This document shows, one piece after another, positions 5,968 to 12,842 of a DNA stretch of 12,906 nucleotides. The notes under the pieces are model-generated. The model saw only the letters and a program-made list of their open reading frames with translations, searched no databases and was not told where the DNA came from. This DNA comes from Campylobacteraceae bacterium. Lineage in GTDB: Bacteria; Campylobacterota; Campylobacteria; Campylobacterales; Sulfurovaceae. A program made the position numbers and the translations under genes. Within the stretch, counting starts at the first letter, position 1. Each line of letters begins with the position of its first letter. Location of the stretch: NCBI GenBank assembly GCA_027022775.1, contig JALVXO010000089.1, forward strand, positions 1-12,906. The letters run 5' to 3'.

Positions 5968-7038
5968 TTGAGAAAAGATGAGTTGTACGGGAAGATACTT
6001 GATATAAGCAAGGCTACATTTTATAAATATGTAAAAAAAGGGGTTCCTGTAATCAATCTTTTGAATCAATTTACTATGGAGGAGCTGGAGGAGTTTGCCG
6101 CCACAGGGAAGATTCTGAGTCTCAAACACTACCGGCATTGGAAAAACAGCACCGCTAACAAGGTATCATTGATCAACAAACTCGCTCGCGTCATCGATGC
6201 CAGTGATCTTGAGAACTATGAATATCTCAATTTTTTAGCCTTGGTGTTCATCTCCTTCAGGCAAAGTCGCATATTGGGGCAACTTCCGGCAGGGCTTCAT
6301 GAGTTTGTCCATTCTCCGGAAGAGGTTGTTTTTTCGACTCTTTATAATTTTTTCATCCTGAGTACCTCCAAAGAGGATCTTTTTGAAAGCCTTCATAATC
6401 ATCAGACACCCCCTATGATCATGCTCCAAAAGCTCAATGTACTCAATACGATCACCCTTGATGAGTCTGAACATCTTTCCTACCTGATTGAATCGTACTT
6501 GGAAGAGCTTGTGGAGATTGCGGGCAAAAGAGATGATATTTCTATTGATGAAATGAAATCATTGGTGATGCTTTCATTGGTTATCCAGGCTGCCGACTGG
6601 TATCAAGATCTTGAAATGAAAGAGATAATCGATGTCGCTTTACCTAAAAGCTCTCTTGATATATTAATAAAAACAAAAAGCAAATCAAAATTGTTTAGTC
6701 TTTATGAAAAACAACGTCGTCCCCTGAACCTCAAACTAAAAGAACTCTTTGGTGGCATCCCATTTGGTCCTAACAAGACATATACCAAAGGCGCAAAAGA
6801 GATCCTTATCGACGTTTTGAAAAAAATCTCCCCCAAAGATACTTCATTCACAATGGAAAACGCCAAAGAGAGATTGCTTGATCGAATCAGTGGGGAAGAA
6901 CTCAAGTGGCTTGCCATCAAAAATCCCGCCAAAAGGGATCTACTAAGCCACTACATCAAAGAGAATTTCTCCAATGCCGAGATCCTGGCAATGGTGCAGA
7001 GGAACAACGAGATTGTGGAGTTTTTGAAGAGTATCTAA
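5968..7038 (+). CDS. Unrecognised 356-aa protein with possible N-terminal HTH
   Basis: The only complete rightward gene. The TTG start at 5968 is chosen because AAAGGAG lies 6 nt before it and no upstream ATG exists. Residues about 8-35 (GKILDISKATFYKYVKKGVP) look like an HTH, followed by a MEELEEFAATGKI helix. The remainder is helical and soluble (for example YLNFLALVFISFRQ near 85-98, and a basic stretch KTKSKSKLFSLYEKQRRP near 235-252), without catalytic motifs, signal peptide or membrane segments that I can see. Its base composition is more AT-rich than the transfer operon. Divergent placement and the HTH suggest a regulator of the leftward operon (inference). It converges on res with a 23-bp gap. 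Confidence 0.72.
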   Translation: MRKDELYGKILDISKATFYKYVKKGVPVINLLNQFTMEELEEFAATGKILSLKHYRHWKNSTANKVSLINKLARVIDASDLENYEYLNFLALVFISFRQSRILGQLPAGLHEFVHSPEEVVFSTLYNFFILSTSKEDLFESLHNHQTPPMIMLQKLNVLNTITLDESEHLSYLIESYLEELVEIAGKRDDISIDEMKSLVMLSLVIQAADWYQDLEMKEIIDVALPKSSLDILIKTKSKSKLFSLYEKQRRPLNLKLKELFGGIPFGPNKTYTKGAKEILIDVLKKISPKDTSFTMENAKERLLDRISGEELKWLAIKNPAKRDLLSHYIKENFSNAEILAMVQRNNEIVEFLKSI

Positions 7039-7041
7039 CAT

Positions 7042-7055
7042 TGCCCTTGCGGGCA
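7042..7055. terminator. Weak hairpin between convergent genes
   Basis: TGCCC-TTGC-GGGCA forms a 5-bp GC-rich stem with a 4-nt loop in the 23-bp gap between the plus-strand gene and res. There is no U-tract on either side, so it is at best a weak bidirectional terminator. Confidence 0.35.
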
Positions 7056-7061
7056 TTGGGA

Positions 7062-9578
7062 TTACATCATCAACGTCCGAATATCCCTCTCCTCGGATCC
7101 TTGGGGGATCAGGTAGGCTTCCGCATGTTCATTGAGGTCGCTCAAAGTGGTTTTGATCACCTGCAATTGACCGCTTTTGTGTAACTGGGTCATCAAATCA
7201 AGCACATCTTTTTTGTAGAGGGTGTCCGGGTTCCCCGATAGCTGCTCACCCTTGCTCTCCAGGATATAGACGATCTCCAGCTCATCACTCTCTTTTTTCT
7301 TGGCGACGATAAAATCGGGGCGGATTTTGTTTTTCTTCCATCCCTGGATGGCGTACCACTCTTTGCCCGTTTTGTTTCTGACCCACCACAAAACCTTCTC
7401 TTGCCGATCGATAATGTCTCCGACTCTGCGCTCCAGGCTGTTGAGAGAGCCAAGATCGAGATCTTCATAGAGGTAGTGCCGGTATGGGTTGGGATAGCGT
7501 CCTACTTCGATCTCATCGGATTCGGGGATCTTGCATCCTCTTGTATTCTCATCGATGATCACAAGCAGCAGCTTTCCTTCTGCTCTCATCGTATCGAAGA
7601 TCGCCTTCTCCTGGGCGGCTTTTTGATCCGATAGGTAAGCGACAAACTCCGAGACGATGTAGCCGAAATGCTCCGCTACGCGTTCTTCCCCTAGATTGTC
7701 GATCAGTACGGCGATAAACTCTTCGGCTTTTCGACGCGCCAAAAAGGGATTTTCGATCACTTCGGTGAGTCGGCGGGTAGCGTAGGTATAGGAGATGTTC
7801 TCTCGGATCTCCATCGCCATATCGCGCTTTTGGTGGGCGATGCTGTTTGTATCGGTGATGGTGACGACATAATCATCCGTCTCCGTATGCTGTTCGCTCA
7901 AAGAGCCGCCGATCTTCTCGATCGTCTCATCCGTGAGTCGGATACTCTCAAAGTCCAGTTTGGTTTTGATATCGCGCGCATAGCTGAAGCGGCGATGATG
8001 CCCGTTTTCTTTGACAAGCCAAACGGGAAGGTAGAACTGCTCCTCTTTGTCGGCAAACTCCTCTCTGATCTTCACCCGCTTTCTGGGGCGCGGGGTAGGC
8101 GTGCCCTCGTTGGTGGCGACATTGCCCACGATATCTTCCAATCCTTCGCTTTTGAGACCCGCTTCGACATGTTTTAGTACTTCGGAGACTTCTCCTTTGC
8201 AGAAATAGACATAGCTCTCATCCAGTTCGGGGATCCCGGTCTTTTGTACATAGGGCTGGCGCAGGATTCTACCTACAAGCTGGGTCATAGAGCTGCTGGA
8301 CTGCGCGTTGGGGATGATCCCCAGGATATAGGCAAAGGGATTGTCCCACCCCTCTTTGAGCGCCTCTTTGGTGATGATGTAGCGGATCTCTACATCGCGG
8401 GAGAGGAGATTGAGATCTTCGATATCGTTTTGGGAGCTGCTTTTGATGGCGATCTGATCGGCATTGACCCCCAGCTCTATGAGATACTCTTTGACATCGA
8501 GGGCGTGAACGCCGCCTTTGCCCCGCTGCTCTTTGCCGGTGCGCTCTGCCTGGATGAGCGCCATCGGACGGATGTATCTGCCGCTTTCTTTCTGATAGCG
8601 CATCGCGGCATCTTCCAGGTGTTCGCGGTGTTCTTTGATCCGCCGAAGCATCTCCTGCCAGTCATTGTTATCGTTTAACGGCGGGATGATGTGCATATCG
8701 AGTTTGATCATCTCTTCTTCTTTGAGTTCCAGCCCACTGACGCGGGAGATGATGTTCATCCCTTTTTTTGGCGTGGCACTAAATCCCAGGATCATTTCGG
8801 GGTTGAGATTATCGATGGTGTTTTTGGCGGTTTTGGTAAAGACTTTGTGAAACTCATCGATGATGATCAGCGGTTTGGAGACGCGGATCGCGTTGCCCAG
8901 AGAGCTTTTAACCGCTTTGTGCCCCCAATCGTCAAAAAAATCTACATTGGGGAATTGCTCTATGATCTTTTCGTGCAGATCGTAGCGGTTATCGGGTGGG
9001 AAAAAGCCTTCATATCCGCCGCTGTCTTGAAAGACTTTGAGAGCTTCTTTGTTGTTGGCGCGGCTGACGGACTGGATCATCACAAAGAGGATCACCAGGT
9101 TATTGGCGATATCGTCGGTAGTGAGCTTCTGCCCTTTCTCCAAAATGATGGTTTTACCGCCGCTTGAGCGGTCGATGAGCTGGCGGAGGTGGTGGGATTT
9201 GTCCTTGAGCTGGCGGATGGTCTGGGTGTAAATGGTCTCGGAAGGGACGATCCACACCACCAAGCCGTGGGGTTTTTTGGCAAAGCGGGTTTGATACTCC
9301 CGTATCGCTTCGACGGCAAGCAGCGTTTTTCCTCCGCCGGTGGGGACTTTGATCACGCCTCTGGGGTAGTATGCTCCTAAGCCGTTTTTGCATTTGTCTT
9401 CGTAGGGGAGACTTAGTTCATTGAAAGCATTTTCCACCCAGTTTGCCGGGATTTTATCTCTCATCTCCGGCGGTACGGCGGCAAGGATTGTTGCCATCTC
9501 CTCCTTTTTGCCGCTGCATGTATCGAAAAAGTGTGATAGCTCCCCAACCACACGCTCTTGGTATCGTTTGAGATACAT
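7062..9578 (-). CDS. res: Type III restriction enzyme, helicase/nuclease subunit Res
   Basis: An 838-aa superfamily 2 ATPase fused to a nuclease. Visible motifs: motif I PTGGGKT (79-85), motif II DEFH (241-244), motif III SAT (267-269), motif V region TKEALKEGWDNP (about 403-414), motif VI QLVGRILRQP (433-442). Near the C-terminus a PD-(D/E)xK nuclease site reads RPDFIV (Asp755) ... YILESKGE (Glu774, Lys776). All key residues are present, so the enzyme should be active. Known role: with Mod it cleaves DNA after ATP-dependent communication between two unmethylated asymmetric sites. The start overlaps the mod stop as TGATG and the SD is poor, so translation is probably coupled to mod, helping Mod to be made first. 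GC is near 50%, higher than the genes upstream. It is somewhat shorter than EcoP1I Res (about 970 aa). Confidence 0.93.
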   Translation of the reverse strand: MYLKRYQERVVGELSHFFDTCSGKKEEMATILAAVPPEMRDKIPANWVENAFNELSLPYEDKCKNGLGAYYPRGVIKVPTGGGKTLLAVEAIREYQTRFAKKPHGLVVWIVPSETIYTQTIRQLKDKSHHLRQLIDRSSGGKTIILEKGQKLTTDDIANNLVILFVMIQSVSRANNKEALKVFQDSGGYEGFFPPDNRYDLHEKIIEQFPNVDFFDDWGHKAVKSSLGNAIRVSKPLIIIDEFHKVFTKTAKNTIDNLNPEMILGFSATPKKGMNIISRVSGLELKEEEMIKLDMHIIPPLNDNNDWQEMLRRIKEHREHLEDAAMRYQKESGRYIRPMALIQAERTGKEQRGKGGVHALDVKEYLIELGVNADQIAIKSSSQNDIEDLNLLSRDVEIRYIITKEALKEGWDNPFAYILGIIPNAQSSSSMTQLVGRILRQPYVQKTGIPELDESYVYFCKGEVSEVLKHVEAGLKSEGLEDIVGNVATNEGTPTPRPRKRVKIREEFADKEEQFYLPVWLVKENGHHRRFSYARDIKTKLDFESIRLTDETIEKIGGSLSEQHTETDDYVVTITDTNSIAHQKRDMAMEIRENISYTYATRRLTEVIENPFLARRKAEEFIAVLIDNLGEERVAEHFGYIVSEFVAYLSDQKAAQEKAIFDTMRAEGKLLLVIIDENTRGCKIPESDEIEVGRYPNPYRHYLYEDLDLGSLNSLERRVGDIIDRQEKVLWWVRNKTGKEWYAIQGWKKNKIRPDFIVAKKKESDELEIVYILESKGEQLSGNPDTLYKKDVLDLMTQLHKSGQLQVIKTTLSDLNEHAEAYLIPQGSEERDIRTLMM

Positions 9579-11218
9579 CAGGCTTCTGCCTTTCGCTCAA
9601 AGAGGTTGTAGGGGATGGAGACAAACTCAATCTTTAGCTCTTGGAGATCCTCTTCGTCCAGGAAACAGGCGGGCGCATAGACGATCGCTTGTTTCACTCC
9701 CGATCGTTTGCGGATCGCCTCGGCTTTTTCGTAGCTGAGTGCCAGTTTTTGCAAGGCATCCATATCGTCGGTGTAGATCAGGTAGATATCTTCGTTGTCC
9801 TTACTGCCCACAAAGTAGCTCTCTTGATCGATCTGATCCTCTGCCCCCGGATGCTCTCCGGTCGCCAGATAATAGACATACTTGGCAAAGGTCTCATATT
9901 CGGGCAGTTCCCCGCTTAGCAGCGTCTCGGCATCGAGTGCTTGCCCCACACGCAGATACTCAAAGCCCGAATCGTAACCAAACTTCTCGATGGCTCTGAC
10001 AATCCGCTCCCGTGTAATGTCACGGCAGATGTTTTTCTCCGGCTCTTTTTCGCTGTTCTCAGGCATCTGAACGAGAATATAGCGGCGGTTGCCGCCGTCT
10101 TCTTTATTCAGATCCATCACGGCATGAGCGGTGGTGCCGGAACCGGCGAAGGAGTCGAGGATGATATCGTCTTTAGAAGAATTTGGAGCAATTTGAATAC
10201 ACCTTTTGATTAAGGCAACTGGCTTAGGAAAATCAAAAACTTTTTTCCCATCAAAAAGCTCTCTTAAATCTCTTGCAGCTTTTTTATTTCCATCTAGATC
10301 TGTCCACAATGGTGATGGTCTTTTAGTTCTTCCTTCTAAATAATATTTTACATATGGCCACCATATCTCTTTTCCATTTCTTTTTGTTTTTTTCCACAAT
10401 ATATAATTTTCACTTAGTAGTTTTTCATAAGTTTTTTTCTCAAATCTCCAACAGCTTTCATAACCAGCTGGAGCAATAGGATAAACCTCATTGCCGTCGG
10501 GATCTATGACCGGATAATACATATTAGGTCTATCTTCTCTTCGATCATTACTACCAGTTTTTCTCATTTGATCAAAGGCGTACTTTCCTCTTTCATCTTC
10601 ATTATCAAATCTTTTAATATCTTTAGGTGTTAAAGGTAATCCGCTCAAACTAATTGATGGATTTTTTCCGTATACCAATAAAAAGTCGAAAGAGTTTCCC
10701 AATCCTCCGCTATCTTGACCTGTTGTTTGCCCGGTTGCCCTTACGATATTCCCTAAAAAATTTTCTTCACCAAAAATAGAATCACAGATGAGCTTTAAAT
10801 TTGACTGTTCATTATCATCTATTGATATAAAAATTATTCCATCTTCTTTTAACAACTCATATAAGAGCTTTAATCGTGGAACCATCATACAAAGCCATTT
10901 ATCATGTTTAGTCATATCATCATTGCTAACTTCTTTGCCAATCCACTCCTGTATAATTGGTGAAGATACATTGTCGTTATATATCCATCCTTCATTTCCA
11001 GTATTGTACGGCGGATCGATATAGATGCACTTCACCTTCCCGGCATACTCCGGCAGCAATGCCTTAAGCGCTGTGAGATTGTCCCCCTCTACAATGATAT
11101 TGCCGTTAGATTTATCTGCTTGATAGTCCAGCTCTTCCACCCGCTCAAGCGTATGGTACGGCACGCTCATATGGTGATTCCATATGATATTTTTTCCTTT
11201 GAATTGTAGGGTTGGCAT
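9578..11218 (-). CDS. mod: Type III DNA adenine methyltransferase Mod
   Basis: A 546-aa beta-class N6-adenine methyltransferase: motif IV DPPY at 68-71 comes before motif I FAGSGTT at 357-363, with the target-recognition domain between them. The N-terminal segment IIVEGDNLTALKALLPEYAGKVKCIYID is typical of type III Mod. The C-terminal part (about 390-546) is the usual Mod tail. Known role: methylates one strand of an asymmetric site and gives specificity to the Res complex. The striking feature is composition: the DNA for residues about 71-348 is very AT-rich while both ends are near 50% GC, so the recognition domain appears to have been exchanged. SD AAGGA precedes the ATG. No long simple-sequence repeat is seen, so classic repeat-driven phase variation is unlikely. 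Confidence 0.94.
   Translation of the reverse strand: MPTLQFKGKNIIWNHHMSVPYHTLERVEELDYQADKSNGNIIVEGDNLTALKALLPEYAGKVKCIYIDPPYNTGNEGWIYNDNVSSPIIQEWIGKEVSNDDMTKHDKWLCMMVPRLKLLYELLKEDGIIFISIDDNEQSNLKLICDSIFGEENFLGNIVRATGQTTGQDSGGLGNSFDFLLVYGKNPSISLSGLPLTPKDIKRFDNEDERGKYAFDQMRKTGSNDRREDRPNMYYPVIDPDGNEVYPIAPAGYESCWRFEKKTYEKLLSENYILWKKTKRNGKEIWWPYVKYYLEGRTKRPSPLWTDLDGNKKAARDLRELFDGKKVFDFPKPVALIKRCIQIAPNSSKDDIILDSFAGSGTTAHAVMDLNKEDGGNRRYILVQMPENSEKEPEKNICRDITRERIVRAIEKFGYDSGFEYLRVGQALDAETLLSGELPEYETFAKYVYYLATGEHPGAEDQIDQESYFVGSKDNEDIYLIYTDDMDALQKLALSYEKAEAIRKRSGVKQAIVYAPACFLDEEDLQELKIEFVSIPYNLFERKAEA
10172..11008. other. AT-rich block covering the mod target-recognition domain
   Basis: Sampled 60-bp blocks inside run from about 18% to 33% GC (10381-10440 and 10201-10260), against 47-52% just outside (9601-9660, 11041-11100). 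The borders fall right after the DPPY motif and right before the FAGSGTT motif. This is the expected footprint of recombination within conserved catalytic motifs that replaces only the specificity part. Confidence 0.75.
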
Positions 11219-11230
11219 GATTTTCCTTCT

Positions 11231-11267
11231 TTATTCAGTAATATCAGGTTTATTCAGTAATATCAGG
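11231..11267. repeat. Tandem duplication over the stop of the membrane-protein gene
   Basis: TTATTCAGTAATATCAGG occurs at 11231-11248 and again at 11250-11267 (period 19 bp). The right copy encodes the end of the membrane protein (PDITE and stop); the left copy lies in the gap before mod and is out of frame. It looks like a replication-slippage duplication that moved mod slightly away without changing either protein. Confidence 0.85.
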
Positions 11268-11639
11268 CTTGGAGTTATCCAAAAGTAAAATAAAAAGTTT
11301 TTTAAATTTAATGACGACTCTGATTGTTTCGATAGTTATTGCAAAAATTAAGAATAAATAAAAATATAAAACATACTGAAATGCAATCGTATCTTTTATA
11401 GATAATTTATTAATAAGTAGTAAGATAATAGATAACAAAAATAAAACCATAAAATATATTGCAAGATTTGCAGTCTGCTTAACAAATATTTTATATTGAT
11501 TAGATTTTTTTAATCTTTTTATTTTCCAATTATCATTACCTATTGAGAGTAAGATACTTAAAGCAGCAAATATTAGTCCCACCAAGCCAATACTTGTTCC
11601 AACCAGGTTTTCAGCTATTTTCAGTATTACATCGTTCAT
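11250..11639 (-). CDS. Small membrane protein, second gene of the accessory pair
   Basis: A 129-aa, very AT-rich gene. Three hydrophobic segments are clear: about 13-33 (VGTSIGLVGLIFAALSILLSI), 58-77 and 88-110, with a weaker fourth at 115-120. A basic loop (KIKRLKKSNQYK, 39-50) follows the first. No enzymatic motif is seen and I do not recognise the family. Its ATG overlaps the stop of the 303-aa gene as ATGA, so the two are probably made in fixed ratio. A soluble protein plus a small multi-TM protein next to a restriction system is a layout seen in several anti-phage systems where the membrane protein is effector or anchor (inference only). Confidence 0.72.
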   Translation of the reverse strand: MNDVILKIAENLVGTSIGLVGLIFAALSILLSIGNDNWKIKRLKKSNQYKIFVKQTANLAIYFMVLFLLSIILLLINKLSIKDTIAFQYVLYFYLFLIFAITIETIRVVIKFKKLFILLLDNSKPDITE

Positions 11640-12547
11640 CTATTATACCTTGTATCTCTTTGGGCATACTCCTCTAAGAATTCTTTATGCTTATTATACA
11701 GTTCATCAAAAGTTTTATTCGGATCCATGTCGTAAAATGTTTTATCATTGAAAATCTTTTTTTCTTTCAACTGATAGCTTTCTAGAGAAATGTCTATGGG
11801 CTTTGGGGATGACTCGGTTTTTATTTTTGCTTTCGCATCAGTAATAATTCCAGTATCAAGAACACCGAATCCCTTTAGGTGTCTATAGAGAAGTACACTT
11901 TTTAAGTATGCCTTTTTAAGGAATCCGTCTTTTGGTTTTTTTAATTTTATTTCCACATTAGTTGCGCCAGTATTTGAATCTGAATCAAAAGCATCAAATG
12001 AATTATCTGGAGCCAGACCAACATAAAGTGTTATCTGCTCCACATGACCTTTATCAATCATTTCGAAGAGGTCATCTCTATAAACTCTAACAATTTCAAA
12101 TGTGTAATCATGCTTACAATGATGTTTTAGGTATTCTCTCAGCTGATTCATCGTATTGGCTTTTTGATTTACTTGAAATATAACAATGCCATTAGGATAT
12201 ATTTTGGCACGGTTATACTCTTTAATAGCAATGTCATCCCTCCCTTTTGCAACATTTAACTCTTTTATGGCATCAAATTCAATAACACCATTTTTTAGCA
12301 TTGATCCTTTAATATCTTTATTTTCGTATTTGCTAAACGAAATCAATCTTCCATTTGGAAATTTGTCAATATTGGAAATCGCACGATAGCATAATCCACT
12401 ATTGCAATGATAGCGATTTTCCTCTTTTGATATATCTAAGGGTTTTTTTTCAATATTTTCCAATACTTCATCAATTTCAATAATTTTATCGTTCTTTTTA
12501 TCAATTACTGTCAATTTCCAAAATTCAAACGTAATAGTTTTGGACAT
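11636..12547 (-). CDS. Unrecognised 303-aa soluble protein, first gene of the defence operon
   Basis: A 303-aa protein of very AT-rich DNA, starting at ATG 12547 with AAGGA 6 nt upstream. It has no signal peptide or membrane segment. The N-terminal part is strand-rich (ITFEFWKLTVIDKKNDKII, then NGRLISFSKYENKDI, then IYPNGIVIFQVNQKA). The middle has KHHCKHDYTFEIVRVYRDDLFEMI and the C-terminal third is highly charged and Lys-rich. Cys48/Cys53 (CNSGLC) and the HHCKH cluster at 142-146 could bind metal, but the spacing fits no motif I know. It could belong to one of the DUF families of about 300 aa found in defence islands; I cannot assign one. It lies directly beside the oriT-like region and is the first gene of the operon 303 aa - membrane protein - mod - res. 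Confidence 0.72.
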   Translation of the reverse strand: MSKTITFEFWKLTVIDKKNDKIIEIDEVLENIEKKPLDISKEENRYHCNSGLCYRAISNIDKFPNGRLISFSKYENKDIKGSMLKNGVIEFDAIKELNVAKGRDDIAIKEYNRAKIYPNGIVIFQVNQKANTMNQLREYLKHHCKHDYTFEIVRVYRDDLFEMIDKGHVEQITLYVGLAPDNSFDAFDSDSNTGATNVEIKLKKPKDGFLKKAYLKSVLLYRHLKGFGVLDTGIITDAKAKIKTESSPKPIDISLESYQLKEKKIFNDKTFYDMDPNKTFDELYNKHKEFLEEYAQRDTRYNR

Positions 12548-12566
12548 GAATTTCCTTCATAATTGA

Positions 12567-12581
12567 GCATCCCCCGGATGC
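12567..12581. promoter_or_regulatory. Perfect inverted repeat in the leader of the 303-aa gene
   Basis: GCATCC-CCC-GGATGC is a perfect 6-bp inverted repeat with a 3-nt spacer, 20 bp upstream of the start codon of the defence operon. It could be an operator or, in the RNA, a small hairpin just before the SD. No convincing -10 box was found upstream on this strand. Confidence 0.45.
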
Positions 12582-12600
12582 GAATACTCTTCAGGACGTT

Positions 12601-12649
12601 AATGCTATGGCGTCGGCTTGACGGCGGTATAGCATTCACACTTCCTGCC
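12601..12649 (+). other. oriT: Candidate origin of transfer (oriT) with nic site
   Basis: AATGCTAT (12601-12608) pairs with ATAGCATT (12629-12636). An inner CGTC/GACG pair (12611-12614, 12620-12623) makes a bulged hairpin. The right arm runs into TTCACACTTCCTGCC (12635-12649), which compared with the RP4 nic region TTCACCTATCCTGCC (from memory) agrees at 12 of 15 positions, including TCCTG|C. The predicted nick is between 12647 and 12648 on the plus strand. The order of inverted repeat, 11 nt, nic, then a TraK-like gene on the 3' side is the RP4 geometry. A TraJ homologue, which would bind such a repeat arm, is encoded at 683-1093. Confidence 0.66.
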
Positions 12650-12679
12650 TTTTGATTCAACCACATTTTGGAACATTTT

Positions 12680-12786
12680 AGCAAATATTAGCTAAGCAGC
12701 CGCCGAGAATATGGCGAAATGCAATAAAATGCAGCATAGTGCAGTATGATTTGATTTCGGTTGGTTTGAATTTGGTAATATTTGCT
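12680..12786. repeat. Inverted repeat flanking the phased-repeat region
   Basis: AGCAAATATTA at 12680-12690 and its exact reverse complement TAATATTTGCT at 12776-12786. These 11-bp arms are 85 bp apart and lie on either side of the 10-bp phased motifs. They may be binding sites for one dimeric protein or for IHF-like bending. Confidence 0.5.
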
Positions 12787-12804
12787 TTAGTTTGCTTAAA
12801 TTTG
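12719..12804. repeat. Helically phased motifs (10-bp period) beside nic
   Basis: RTGCA begins at 12719, 12729 and 12739, and TTTG begins at 12771, 12781, 12791 and 12801, with weaker copies at 12750 and 12761. The spacing is 10 bp for nearly all neighbouring copies, so the motifs lie on one face of the helix and the T-tracts should curve the DNA. In RP4 this position between nic and traK is the TraK-binding, intrinsically bent region. The T-tracts could instead belong to a Campylobacterota promoter. Confidence 0.55.
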
Positions 12805-12811
12805 ATATAAT
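12782..12811 (+). promoter_or_regulatory. Promoter for the TraK-like gene
   Basis: A TATAAT box at 12806-12811 with TTGCTT at 12782-12787, 18 bp apart, lies 31 bp upstream of the ATG at 12843. The -35 match is poor, and the T-rich periodic run upstream may replace it. The promoter overlaps the phased motifs, so a protein bound there would repress the gene. Confidence 0.58.
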
Positions 12812-12842
12812 CGGCTAAAATTGCCTATAGAAGGATTTGAGC

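Noticed and set aside
7062..9578. Res as a stand-alone helicase of a BREX or DISARM system
   Set aside because: The C-terminal PD-(D/E)xK site and the overlap with a type III Mod identify it as type III Res; no other BREX or DISARM genes are present.
12443..12450. Run of eight T (A8 in the coding strand) in the 303-aa gene as a phase-variation switch
   Set aside because: The frame is intact, the run is short for an AT-rich gene, and similar 7-mers occur elsewhere (10432-10438); no longer repeat supports contingency switching.
11250..12547. Accessory pair as the Kiwa system (KwaA membrane protein, KwaB)
   Set aside because: Sizes are loosely similar but the gene order is reversed and the 303-aa protein shows no similarity to KwaB that I can recognise.
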